Notes under the pieces: generated by a model
What the model was told of the DNA's origin: nothing
Databases searched by the model: none
What the model saw: the letters and a program-made list of their open reading frames with translations, nothing else
Program-made: the position numbers and the translations under genes
Shown here: one piece after another, positions 36,178 to 48,802 of the stretch
Layout: each line of letters starts with the position of its first letter
How positions within the stretch are numbered: the stretch's first letter is position 1
Assembly: GCF_964656455.1 (NCBI RefSeq)
Contig: NW_027555008.1
Coordinates: 1 to 64,000, forward strand
Source of the DNA: Halichoerus grypus
Lineage: Eukaryota > Chordata > Mammalia > Carnivora > Phocidae
DNA length: 64,000 nt
Reading direction: 5' to 3'

Positions 36178-38702
36178 GTGAGAGCCTGGGGAACGGGTTG
36201 CATTCATAACCCAGAGGGAGAAACAGGCCAGTGCAGAAGGCACCTCTCGAACCAGCTGTCGTTTCAAGAAACTAGCATTCCTCTTGCACGGGTTTGGGGA
36301 GGTCTAAAATGCAGGCACCTCCCTCGAAGGAACGATAGTGTAGAGAAACCGTACTTTAGCTACCAACGAACTGTCTGAAGGAGAATGCACTTTACGGTGT
36401 ACCACGGGTGAGAGCCCGGGGAACGGGTTCCATACGTAGCACGGAGGGAGAAACAGGCCGGTGCAGAAAGCACCTCTCGAACCAGCTCCAGTTTCATGAA
36501 ACTAGCATTCCTCTTGCCCGGGTGTGTGGAGCTTTAATATGCAGGCACCTCCCTCGAAGGAACGACAGTGTAGAGAAACCGTCCTTTAGCTACGGTCCAC
36601 CTCTCTGCAGGAGAAAGCAGTTTACGTTGTCCACGGGTGAGAAACTGCGGAACGAGTTGCATACATAACACGGAGCGAGAAACAGGCCGTTGCAGACGGC
36701 CCCTCTCGAGCCAGCTCTAGTTTCATGGAACTAGCATTCCACTTGCACGGGTGTGTGCAGGTCTAAAATACAGGCACCTCCCTCGAAGGAAAAACAGTGT
36801 AGAGAAACCGTGCTTTAGCTACCGTCCACCTCTCTGAAGGAGGAAGCAGTTTACCGTGTACTGTGGGTGAGGGCCTGGGGAGCGGGTTCCATATGTAAAT
36901 CCGAGGGAGACACAGGCCGGTGCAGAAGGTACTTCTCGAACGAGCTCCAGTTTCACGAATGTAGCATTCCTCTTACACGGGTGTGTGGAGGTCTAATATC
37001 CAGGCACCTCCCTCGAAGGAACAACAGTGTGGAGAAAACGTGCTTTAGCTACCGTCCAGCTCTGTGAAGGAGAAAGCAGTTTACGGTGTACCAGGAGTGA
37101 GAGCCTGGGAAACGGGTTGCATTCATAACCCGGAGGGAGAAGCAGGCCGGTGCAGAAGGCACCTCTCGAACCAGCTGTCGTTTCAAGAAACTAGCATTCC
37201 TCTTGCACGGGTGTGTGGAGCTTTAATATGCAGGCACCTCCCTCGAAGGAACGACAGTGTAGAGAAACCGTACTTTAGCTACTACGAACTCCCTGAAGCA
37301 GAATGCACTTTACGGTGTACCATGGGTGAGAGCCCGGGGATCGGGTTCCATACATAGCACGAAGGGAGAAACAGGCCTCTGCAGAAAGAACCTCTCGAAC
37401 CAGCTCCAGTTTCATGAAACTAGCATTCCTCTTGCACGGGTGTGTGGAGCATTAATATGCAGGCACCTCCCTCGAAGGAACGACAGTGTAGAGAAACTGT
37501 CCTTTAGCTACCTTCCACCTCTCTGCAAGAGAAAGCTGTTTACGTTATCCACGGGTGAGAACCTGGGGAACGAGTTCCATACATAACACGCAGCTAGAAA
37601 CAGGCTGTTGCAGACGGCCCCTCTCGAGCCAGCTCTAGTTTCATGGAACTAGCATTCCACTTGCACGGGTGTGTGGAGGTCTAAAATGCAGGCACCTCCC
37701 TCGAAGGAACAACAGTGCAGAGAAACCGTGCTTTAGCTAGCGTCCACCTCTCTGAAGGAGGAAGCAGTTTACCGTGTACTCTGGGTGAGAGCCTGGGGAA
37801 CGGGTTCCATACGTAAATCCGAGGAAGAGACAGGCCGGTGCAGAAGGTACTTCTCGAAAGAGCTCCAGTTTCATGAATGTAGCATTCCTCTTACACGGGT
37901 GTGTGGAGGTCTAATATCCAGGCACCTCCCTCGAAGGAACAACAGTGTGGAGAAAACGTGCTTTAGCTACCGTCCACCTCTCTGAAGGAGAAAACAGTTT
38001 ACCTTGTACCAGGGGTGAGAGCCTGGGGAACGGGTTGCATATATAACCCGGAGGGAGAAACAGACCGGTGCAGAAGGCACCTCTCGAACCAGCTGTCGTT
38101 TCAAGAAACTGGCATTCCTCTTGCACGGGTGTGTGGAGCTTTAATATGCAGGCACCTCCCTCGAAGGAACGACAGTGTAGAGAAACCGTACTTTAGCTAC
38201 TCGGAACTCTCTGAAGCAGAATGCAGTTTACGGTGTACCATGAGTGAGAGCCCGGGGAACGGGTTCCATACATAGCACGGAGGGAGAAACAGGCCTGTGC
38301 AGAAAGCACCTCTCGAACCAGCTCCAGTTGCATGAAACTAGCATTCCTCTTGCCCGGCTGTGTGGAGCTTTAACATGCAGGCACCTCCCTCGAAGGAACG
38401 ACAGTGTAGAGAAACTCTCCTTTAGCTACCTTCCACCTCTCTGCAAGAGAAAGCAGTTTACCTTATCCACAGGTGAGAACCTGGGGAACGAGTTCCATAC
38501 ATAACACGGAGCTAGAAACAGGCTGTTGCAGACGGCCCCTCTCGAGCCAGCTCTAGTTTCATGGAACTAGCATTCCACTTGCACGGGTGTGTGGAGGTCT
38601 CAAATGCAGGCACCTCCCTCGAAGGAACAACAGTGTAGAGAAACCGTGCTTTAGCTAGCGTCCACCTCTCTGACGGAGAAAACTGTGTACCTTGTACCAG
38701 GG
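36178..38702 (+). repeat. HOR copy H15, 11-mer (2525 bp)
   Basis: Corresponds to H12 in the duplicated block (M5 GAACTCCCTGAAG, M9 GCATATATAACC). A38243 at the M9/M10 boundary (CCATGAGTGAG) was seen only here. Confidence 0.96.
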
Positions 38703-41227
38703 GTGAGAGCCTGGGGAACGGGTTGCATTCATAACCCAGAGGGAGAAACAGGCCAGTGCAGAAGGCACCTCTCGAACCAGCTGTCGTTTCAAGAAACTAG
38801 CATTCCTCTTGCACGGGTTTGGGGAGGTCTAAAATGCAGGCACCTCCCTCGAAGGAACGATAGTGTAGAGAAACCGTACTTTAGCTACCAACGAACTGTC
38901 TGAAGGAGAATGCACTTTACGGTGTACCACGGGTGAGAGCCCGGGGAACGGGTTCCATACGTAGCACGGAGGGAGAAACAGGCCGGTGCAGAAAGCACCT
39001 CTCGAACCAGCTCCAGTTTCATGAAACTAGCATTCCTCTTGCCCGGGTGTGTGGAGCTTTAATATGCAGGCACCTCCCTCGAAGGAACGACAGTGTAGAG
39101 AAACCGTCCTTTAGCTACGGTCCACCTCTCTGCAGGAGAAAGCAGTTTACGTTGTCCACGGGTGAGAAACTGCGGAACGAGTTGCATACATAACACGGAG
39201 CGAGAAACAGGCCGTTGCAGACGGCCCCTCTCGAGCCAGCTCTAGTTTCATGGAACTAGCATTCCACTTGCACGGGTGTGTGCAGGTCTAAAATACAGGC
39301 ACCTCCCTCGAAGGAAAAACAGTGTAGAGAAACCGTGCTTTAGCTACCGTCCACCTCTCTGAAGGAGGAAGCAGTTTACCGTGTACTGTGGGTGAGGGCC
39401 TGGGGAGCGGGTTCCATATGTAAATCCGAGGGAGACACAGGCCGGTGCAGAAGGTACTTCTCGAACGAGCTCCAGTTTCACGAATGTAGCATTCCTCTTA
39501 CACGGGTGTGTGGAGGTCTAATATCCAGGCACCTCCCTCGAAGGAACAACAGTGTGGAGAAAACGTGCTTTAGCTACCGTCCAGCTCTGTGAAGGAGAAA
39601 GCAGTTTACGGTGTACCAGGAGTGAGAGCCTGGGAAACGGGTTGCATTCATAACCCGGAGGGAGAAGCAGGCCGGTGCAGAAGGCACCTCTCGAACCAGC
39701 TGTCGTTTCAAGAAACTAGCATTCCTCTTGCACGGGTGTGTGGAGCTTTAATATGCAGGCACCTCCCTCGAAGGAACAACAGTGTAGAGAAACCGTACTT
39801 TAGCTACTACGAACTCCCTGAAGCAGAATGCACTTTACGGTGTACCATGGGTGAGAGCCCGGGGATCGGGTTCCATACATAGCACGAAGGGAGAAACAGG
39901 CCTCTGCAGAAAGAACCTCTCGAACCAGCTCCAGTTTCATGAAACTAGCATTCCTCTTGCACGGGTGTGTGGAGCATTAATATGCAGGCACCTCCCTCGA
40001 AGGAACGACAGTGTAGAGAAACTGTCCTTTAGCTACCTTCCACCTCTCTGCAAGAGAAAGCTGTTTACGTTATCCACGGGTGAGAACCTGGGGAACGAGT
40101 TCCATACATAACACGCAGCTAGAAACAGGCTGTTGCAGACGGCCCCTCTCGAGCCAGCTCTAGTTTCATGGAACTAGCATTCCACTTGCACGGGTGTGTG
40201 GAGGTCTAAAATGCAGGCACCTCCCTCGAAGGAACAACAGTGCAGAGAAACCGTGCTTTAGCTAGCGTCCACCTCTCTGAAGGAGGAAGCAGTTTACCGT
40301 GTACTCTGGGTGAGAGCCTGGGGAACGGGTTCCATACGTAAATCCGAGGAAGAGACAGGCCGGTGCAGAAGGTACTTCTCGAAAGAGCTCCAGTTTCATG
40401 AATGTAGCATTCCTCTTACACGGGTGTGTGGAGGTCTAATATCCAGGCACCTCCCTCGAAGGAACAACAGTGTGGAGAAAACGTGCTTTAGCTACCGTCC
40501 ACCTCTCTGAAGGAGAAAACAGTTTACCTTGTACCAGGGGTGAGAGCCTGGGGAACGGGTTGCATATATAACCCGGAGGGAGAAACAGACCGGTGCAGAA
40601 GGCACCTCTCGAACCAGCTGTCGTTTCAAGAAACTGGCATTCCTCTTGCACGGGTGTGTGGAGCTTTAATATGCAGGCACCTCCCTCGAAGGAACGACAG
40701 TGTAGAGAAACCGTACTTTAGCTACTCGGAACTCTCTGAAGCAGAATGCAGTTTACGGTGTACCATGGGTGAGAGCCCGGGGAACGGGTTCCATACATAG
40801 CACGGAGGGAGAAACAGGCCTGTGCAGAAAGCACCTCTCGAACCAGCTCCAGTTGCATGAAACTAGCATTCCTCTTGCCCGGCTGTGTGGAGCTTTAACA
40901 TGCAGGCACCTCCCTCGAAGGAACGACAGTGTAGAGAAACTCTCCTTTAGCTACCTTCCACCTCTCTGCAAGAGAAAGCAGTTTACCTTATCCACAGGTG
41001 AGAACCTGGGGAACGAGTTCCATACATAACACGGAGCTAGAAACAGGCTGTTGCAGACGGCCCCTCTCGAGCCAGCTCTAGTTTCATGGAACTAGCATTC
41101 CACTTGCACGGGTGTGTGGAGGTCTCAAATGCAGGCACCTCCCTCGAAGGAACAACAGTGTAGAGAAACCGTGCTTTAGCTAGCGTCCACCTCTCTGACG
41201 GAGAAAACTGTGTACCTTGTACCAGGG
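38703..41227 (+). repeat. HOR copy H16, 11-mer (2525 bp)
   Basis: M9 with GCATATATAACC and M5 with GAACTCCCTGAAG. Its M5 retains the older AACAACAG after the conserved box (A39778), whereas neighbouring middle copies have AACGACAG. Confidence 0.96.
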
Positions 41228-43752
41228 GTGAGAGCCTGGGGAACGGGTTGCATTCATAACCCAGAGGGAGAAACAGGCCAGTGCAGAAGGCACCTCTCGA
41301 ACCAGCTGTCGTTTCAAGAAACTAGCATTCCTCTTGCACGGGTTTGGGGAGGTCTAAAATGCAGGCACCTCCCTCGAAGGAACGATAGTGTAGAGAAACC
41401 GTACTTTAGCTACCAACGAACTGTCTGAAGGAGAATGCACTTTACGGTGTACCACGGGTGAGAGCCCGGGGAACGGGTTCCATACGTAGCACGGAGGGAG
41501 AAACAGGCCGGTGCAGAAAGCACCTCTCGAACCAGCTCCAGTTTCATGAAACTAGCATTCCTCTTGCCCGGGTGTGTGGAGCTTTAATATGCAGGCACCT
41601 CCCTCGAAGGAACGACAGTGTAGAGAAACCGTCCTTTAGCTACGGTCCACCTCTCTGCAGGAGAAAGCAGTTTACGTTGTCCACGGGTGAGAAACTGCGG
41701 AACGAGTTGCATACATAACACGGAGCGAGAAACAGGCCGTTGCAGACGGCCCCTCTCGAGCCAGCTCTAGTTTCATGGAACTAGCATTCCACTTGCACGG
41801 GTGTGTGCAGGTCTAAAATACAGGCACCTCCCTCGAAGGAAAAACAGTGTAGAGAAACCGTGCTTTAGCTACCGTCCACCTCTCTGAAGGAGGAAGCAGT
41901 TTACCGTGTACTGTGGGTGAGGGCCTGGGGAGCGGGTTCCATATGTAAATCCGAGGGAGACACAGGCCGGTGCAGAAGGTACTTCTCGAACGAGCTCCAG
42001 TTTCACGAATGTAGCATTCCTCTTACACGGGTGTGTGGAGGTCTAATATCCAGGCACCTCCCTCGAAGGAACAACAGTGTGGAGAAAACGTGCTTTAGCT
42101 ACCGTCCAGCTCTGTGAAGGAGAAAGCAGTTTACGGTGTACCAGGAGTGAGAGCCTGGGAAACGGGTTGCATTCATAACCCGGAGGGAGAAGCAGGCCGG
42201 TGCAGAAGGCACCTCTCGAACCAGCTGTCGTTTCAAGAAACTAGCATTCCTCTTGCACGGGTGTGTGGAGCTTTAATATGCAGGCACCTCCCTCGAAGGA
42301 ACGACAGTGTAGAGAAACCGTACTTTAGCTACTACGAACTCCCTGAAGCAGAATGCACTTTACGGTGTACCATGGGTGAGAGCCCGGGGATCGGGTTCCA
42401 TACATAGCACGAAGGGAGAAACAGGCCTCTGCAGAAAGAACCTCTCGAACCAGCTCCAGTTTCATGAAACTAGCATTCCTCTTGCACGGGTGTGTGGAGC
42501 ATTAATATGCAGGCACCTCCCTCGAAGGAACGACAGTGTAGAGAAACTGTCCTTTAGCTACCTTCCACCTCTCTGCAAGAGAAAGCTGTTTACGTTATCC
42601 ACGGGTGAGAACCTGGGGAACGAGTTCCATACATAACACGCAGCTAGAAACAGGCTGTTGCAGACGGCCCCTCTCGAGCCAGCTCTAGTTTCATGGAACT
42701 AGCATTCCACTTGCACGGGTGTGTGGAGGTCTAAAATGCAGGCACCTCCCTCGAAGGAACAACAGTGCAGAGAAACCGTGCTTTAGCTAGCGTCCACCTC
42801 TCTGAAGGAGGAAGCAGTTTACCGTGTACTCTGGGTGAGAGCCTGGGGAACGGGTTCCATACGTAAATCCGAGGAAGAGACAGGCCGGTGCAGAAGGTAC
42901 TTCTCGAAAGAGCTCCAGTTTCATGAATGTAGCATTCCTCTTACACGGGTGTGTGGAGGTCTAATATCCAGGCACCTCCCTCGAAGGAACAACAGTGTGG
43001 AGAAAACGTGCTTTAGCTACCGTCCACCTCTCTGAAGGAGAAAACAGTTTACCTTGTACCAGGGGTGAGAGCCTGGGGAACGGGTTGCATATATAACCCG
43101 GAGGGAGAAACAGACCGGTGCAGAAGGCACCTCTCGAACCAGCTGTCGTTTCAAGAAACTGGCATTCCTCTTGCACGGGTGTGTGGAGCTTTAATATGCA
43201 GGCACCTCCCTCGAAGGAACGACAGTGTAGAGAAACCGTACTTTAGCTACTCGGAACTCTCTGAAGCAGAATGCAGTTTACGGTGTACCATGGGTGAGAG
43301 CCCGGGGAACGGGTTCCATACATAGCACGGAGGGAGAAACAGGCCTGTGCAGAAAGCACCTCTCGAACCAGCTCCAGTTGCATGAAACTAGCATTCCTCT
43401 TGCCCGGCTGTGTGGAGCTTTAACATGCAGGCACCTCCCTCGAAGGAACGACAGTGTAGAGAAACTCTCCTTTAGCTACCTTCCACCTCTCTGCAAGAGA
43501 AAGCAGTTTACCTTATCCACAGGTGAGAACCTGGGGAACGAGTTCCATACATAACACGGAGCTAGAAACAGGCTGTTGCAGACGGCCCCTCTCGAGCCAG
43601 CTCTAGTTTCATGGAACTAGCATTCCACTTGCACGGGTGTGTGGAGGTCTCAAATGCAGGCACCTCCCTCGAAGGAACAACAGTGTAGAGAAACCGTGCT
43701 TTAGCTAGCGTCCACCTCTCTGACGGAGAAAACTGTGTACCTTGTACCAGGG
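41228..43752 (+). repeat. HOR copy H17, 11-mer (2525 bp)
   Basis: M5 with GAACTCCCTGAAG and M9 with GCATATATAACC and ACAGACCGG. I noticed no private change. Last copy with the ATATATAACC form of M9. Confidence 0.96.
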
Positions 43753-46277
43753 GTGAGAGCCTGGGGAACGGGTTGCATTCATAACCCAGAGGGAGAAACA
43801 GGCCAGTGCAGAAGGCACCTCTCGAACCAGCTGTCGTTTCAAGAAACTAGCATTCCTCTTGCACGGGTTTGGGGAGGTCTAAAATGCAGGCACCTCCCTC
43901 GAAGGAACGATAGTGTAGAGAAACCGTACTTTAGCTACCAACGAACTGTCTGAAGGAGAATGCACTTTACGGTGTACCACGGGTGAGAGCCCGGGGAACG
44001 GGTTCCATACGTAGCACGGAGGGAGAAACAGGCCGGTGCAGAAAGCACCTCTCGAACCAGCTCCAGTTTCATGAAACTAGCATTCCTCTTGCCCGGGTGT
44101 GTGGAGCTTTAATATGCAGGCACCTCCCTCGAAGGAACGACAGTGTAGAGAAACCGTCCTTTAGCTACGGTCCACCTCTCTGCAGGAGAAAGCAGTTTAC
44201 GTTGTCCACGGGTGAGAAACTGCGGAACGAGTTGCATACATAACACGGAGCGAGAAACAGGCCGTTGCAGACGGCCCCTCTCGAGCCAGCTCTAGTTTCA
44301 TGGAACTAGCATTCCACTTGCACGGGTGTGTGCAGGTCTAAAATACAGGCACCTCCCTCGAAGGAAAAACAGTGTAGAGAAACCGTGCTTTAGCTACCGT
44401 CCACCTCTCTGAAGGAGGAAGCAGTTTACCGTGTACTGTGGGTGAGGGCCTGGGGAGCGGGTTCCATATGTAAATCCGAGGGAGACACAGGCCGGTGCAG
44501 AAGGTACTTCTCGAACGAGCTCCAGTTTCACGAATGTAGCATTCCTCTTACACGGGTGTGTGGAGGTCTAATATCCAGGCACCTCCCTCGAAGGAACAAC
44601 AGTGTGGAGAAAACGTGCTTTAGCTACCGTCCAGCTCTGTGAAGGAGAAAGCAGTTTACGGTGTACCAGGAGTGAGAGCCTGGGAAACGGGTTGCATTCA
44701 TAACCCGGAGGGAGAAGCAGGCCGGTGCAGAAGGCACCTCTCGAACCAGCTGTCGTTTCAAGAAACTAGCATTCCTCTTGCACGGGTGTGTGGAGCTTTA
44801 ATATGCAGGCACCTCCCTCGAAGGAACGACAGTGTAGAGAAACCGTACTTTAGCTACTACGAACTCCCTGAAGCAGAATGCACTTTACGGTGTACCATGG
44901 GTGAGAGCCCGGGGATCGGGTTCCATACATAGCACGAAGGGAGAAACAGGCCTCTGCAGAAAGAACCTCTCGAACCAGCTCCAGTTTCATGAAACTAGCA
45001 TTCCTCTTGCACGGGTGTGTGGAGCATTAATATGCAGGCACCTCCCTCGAAGGAACGACAGTGTAGAGAAACTGTCCTTTAGCTACCTTCCACCTCTCTG
45101 CAAGAGAAAGCTGTTTACGTTATCCACGGGTGAGAACCTGGGGAACGAGTTCCATACATAACACGCAGCTAGAAACAGGCTGTTGCAGACGGCCCCTCTC
45201 GAGCCAGCTCTAGTTTCATGGAACTAGCATTCCACTTGCACGGGTGTGTGGAGGTCTAAAATGCAGGCACCTCCCTCGAAGGAACAACAGTGCAGAGAAA
45301 CCGTGCTTTAGCTAGCGTCCACCTCTCTGAAGGAGGAAGCAGTTTACCGTGTACTCTGGGTGAGAGCCTGGGGAACGGGTTCCATACGTAAATCCGAGGA
45401 AGAGACAGGCCGGTGCAGAAGGTACTTCTCGAAAGAGCTCCAGTTTCATGAATGTAGCATTCCTCTTACACGGGTGTGTGGAGGTCTAATATCCAGGCAC
45501 CTCCCTCGAAGGAACAACAGTGTGGAGAAAACGTGCTTTAGCTACCGTCCACCTCTCTGAAGGAGAAAACAGTTTACCTTGTACCAGGGGTGAGAGCCTG
45601 GGGAACGGGTTGCATTCATAACCCGGAGGGAGAAACAGGCCGGTGCAGAAGGCACCTCTCGAACCAGCTGTCGTTTCAAGAAACTAGCATTGCTCTTGCA
45701 CGGGTGTGTGGAGCTTTAATATGCAGGCACCTCCCTCGAAGGAACGACAGTGTAGAGAAACCGTACTTTAGCTACTCGGAACTCTCTGAAGCAGAATGCA
45801 GTTTACGGTGTACCATGGGTGAGAGCCCGGGGAACGGGTTCCATACATAGCACGGAGGGAGAAACAGGCCTGTGCAGAAAGCACCTCTCGAACCAGCTCC
45901 AGTTGCATGAAACTAGCATTCCTCTTGCCCGGCTGTGTGGAGCTTTAACATGCAGGCACCTCCCTCGAAGGAACGACAGTGTAGAGAAACTCTCCTTTAG
46001 CTACCTTCCACCTCTCTGCAAGAGAAAGCAGTTTACCTTATCCACAGGTGAGAACCTGGGGAACGAGTTCCATACATAACACGGAGCTAGAAACAGGCTG
46101 TTGCAGACGGCCCCTCTCGAGCCAGCTCTAGTTTCATGGAACTAGCATTCCACTTGCACGGGTGTGTGGAGGTCTCAAATGCAGGCACCTCCCTCGAAGG
46201 AACAACAGTGTAGAGAAACCGTGCTTTAGCTAGCGTCCACCTCTCTGACGGAGAAAACTGTGTACCTTGTACCAGGG
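43753..46277 (+). repeat. HOR copy H18, 11-mer (2525 bp)
   Basis: A recombinant pattern: M5 has GAACTCCCTGAAG as in H17, but M9 has GCATTCATAACC and CTAGCATT as in the right domain. G45692 in M9 (CATTGCTC) was seen only here. Confidence 0.96.
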
Positions 46278-48802
46278 GTGAGAGCCTGGGGAACGGGTTG
46301 CATTCATAACCCAGAGGGAGAAACAGGCCAGTGCAGAAGGCACCTCTCGAACCAGCTGTCGTTTCAAGAAACTAGCATTCCTCTTGCACGGGTTTGGGGA
46401 GGTCTAAAATGCAGGCACCTCCCTCGAAGGAACGATAGTGTAGAGAAACCGTACTTTAGCTACCAACGAACTGTCTGAAGGAGAATGCACTTTACGGTGT
46501 ACCACGGGTGAGAGCCCGGGGAACGGGTTCCATACGTAGCACGGAGGGAGAAACAGGCCGGTGCAGAAAGCACCTCTCGAACCAGCTCCAGTTTCATGAA
46601 ACTAGCATTCCTCTTGCCCGGGTGTGTGGAGCTTTAATATGCAGGCACCTCCCTCGAAGGAACGACAGTGTAGAGAAACCGTCCTTTAGCTACGGTCCAC
46701 CTCTCTGCAGGAGAAAGCAGTTTACGTTGTCCACGGGTGAGAAACTGCGGAACGAGTTGCATACATAACACGGAGCGAGAAACAGGCCGTTGCAGACGGC
46801 CCCTCTCGAGCCAGCTCTAGTTTCATGGAACTAGCATTCCACTTGCACGGGTGTGTGCAGGTCTAAAATACAGGCACCTCCCTCGAAGGAAAAACAGTGT
46901 AGAGAAACCGTGCTTTAGCTACCGTCCACCTCTCTGAAGGAGGAAGCAGTTTACCGTGTACTGTGGGTGAGGGCCTGGGGAGCGGGTTCCATATGTAAAT
47001 CCGAGGGAGACACAGGCCGGTGCAGAAGGTACTTCTCGAACGAGCTCCAGTTTCACGAATGTAGCATTCCTCTTACACGGGTGTGTGGAGGTCTAATATC
47101 CAGGCACCTCCCTCGAAGGAACAACAGTGTGGAGAAAACGTGCTTTAGCTACCGTCCAGCTCTGTGAAGGAGAAAGCAGTTTACGGTGTACCAGGAGTGA
47201 GAGCCTGGGAAACGGGTTGCATTCATAACCCGGAGGGAGAAGCAGGCCGGTGCAGAAGGCACCTCTCGAACCAGCTGTCGTTTCAAGAAACTAGCATTCC
47301 TCTTGCACGGGTGTGTGGAGCTTTAATATGCAGGCACCTCCCTCGAAGGAACGACAGTGTAGAGAAACCGTACTTTAGCTACTACGAACTCTCTGAAGCA
47401 GAATGCACTTTACGGTGTACCATGGGTGAGAGCCCGGGGATCGGGTTCCATACATAGCACGAAGGGAGAAACAGGCCTCTGCAGAAAGAACCTCTCGAAC
47501 CAGCTCCAGTTTCATGAAACTAGCATTCCTCTTGCACGGGTGTGTGGAGCATTAATATGCAGGCACCTCCCTCGAAGGAACGACAGTGTAGAGAAACTGT
47601 CCTTTAGCTACCTTCCACCTCTCTGCAAGAGAAAGCTGTTTACGTTATCCACGGGTGAGAACCTGGGGAACGAGTTCCATACATAACACGCAGCTAGAAA
47701 CAGGCTGTTGCAGACGGCCCCTCTCGAGCCAGCTCTAGTTTCATGGAACTAGCATTCCACTTGCACGGGTGTGTGGAGGTCTAAAATGCAGGCACCTCCC
47801 TCGAAGGAACAACAGTGCAGAGAAACCGTGCTTTAGCTAGCGTCCACCTCTCTGAAGGAGGAAGCAGTTTACCGTGTACTCTGGGTGAGAGCCTGGGGAA
47901 CGGGTTCCATACGTAAATCCGAGGAAGAGACAGGCCGGTGCAGAAGGTACTTCTCGAAAGAGCTCCAGTTTCATGAATGTAGCATTCCTCTTACACGGGT
48001 GTGTGGAGGTCTAATATCCAGGCACCTCCCTCGAAGGAACAACAGTGTGGAGAAAACGTGCTTTAGCTACCGTCCACCTCTCTGAAGGAGAAAACAGTTT
48101 ACCTTGTACCAGGGGTGAGAGCCTGGGGAACGGGTTGCATTCATAACCCGGAGGGAGAAACAGGCCGGTGCAGAAGGCACCTCTCGAACCAGCTGTCGTT
48201 TCAAGAAACTGGCATTCCTCTTGCACGGGTGTGTGGAGCTTTAATATGCAGGCACCTCCCTCGAAGGAACGACAGTGTAGAGAAACCGTACTTTAGCTAC
48301 TCGGAACTCTCTGAAGCAGAATGCAGTTTACGGTGTACCATGGGTGAGAGCCCGGGGAACGGGTTCCATACATAGCACGGAGGGAGAAACAGGCCTGTGC
48401 AGAAAGCACCTCTCGAACCAGCTCCAGTTGCATGAAACTAGCATTCCTCTTGCCCGGCTGTGTGGAGCTTTAACATGCAGGCACCTCCCTCGAAGGAACG
48501 ACAGTGTAGAGAAACTCTCCTTTAGCTACCTTCCACCTCTCTGCAAGAGAAAGCAGTTTACCTTATCCACAGGTGAGAACCTGGGGAACGAGTTCCATAC
48601 ATAACACGGAGCTAGAAACAGGCTGTTGCAGACGGCCCCTCTCGAGCCAGCTCTAGTTTCATGGAACTAGCATTCCACTTGCACGGGTGTGTGGAGGTCT
48701 CAAATGCAGGCACCTCCCTCGAAGGAACAACAGTGTAGAGAAACCGTGCTTTAGCTAGCGTCCACCTCTCTGACGGAGAAAACTGTGTACCTTGTACCAG
48801 GG
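46278..48802 (+). repeat. HOR copy H19, 11-mer, last copy of the middle domain (2525 bp)
   Basis: Same marker combination as H10 and H13 (M5 GAACTCTCTGAAG, M9 CTGGCATTCC). Last copy with GTTTACCTTATCC in M10. Confidence 0.96.

Larger units (their letters stand above)
31128..38702 (+). repeat. Three-HOR block, second copy (H13-H15)
   Basis: Second copy of the 7575 bp block, with A34394 and A34598 matching H11. Private changes A28619 and C30031 (first block) and A38243 (second block) are not shared and so arose after the duplication. Confidence 0.8.
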
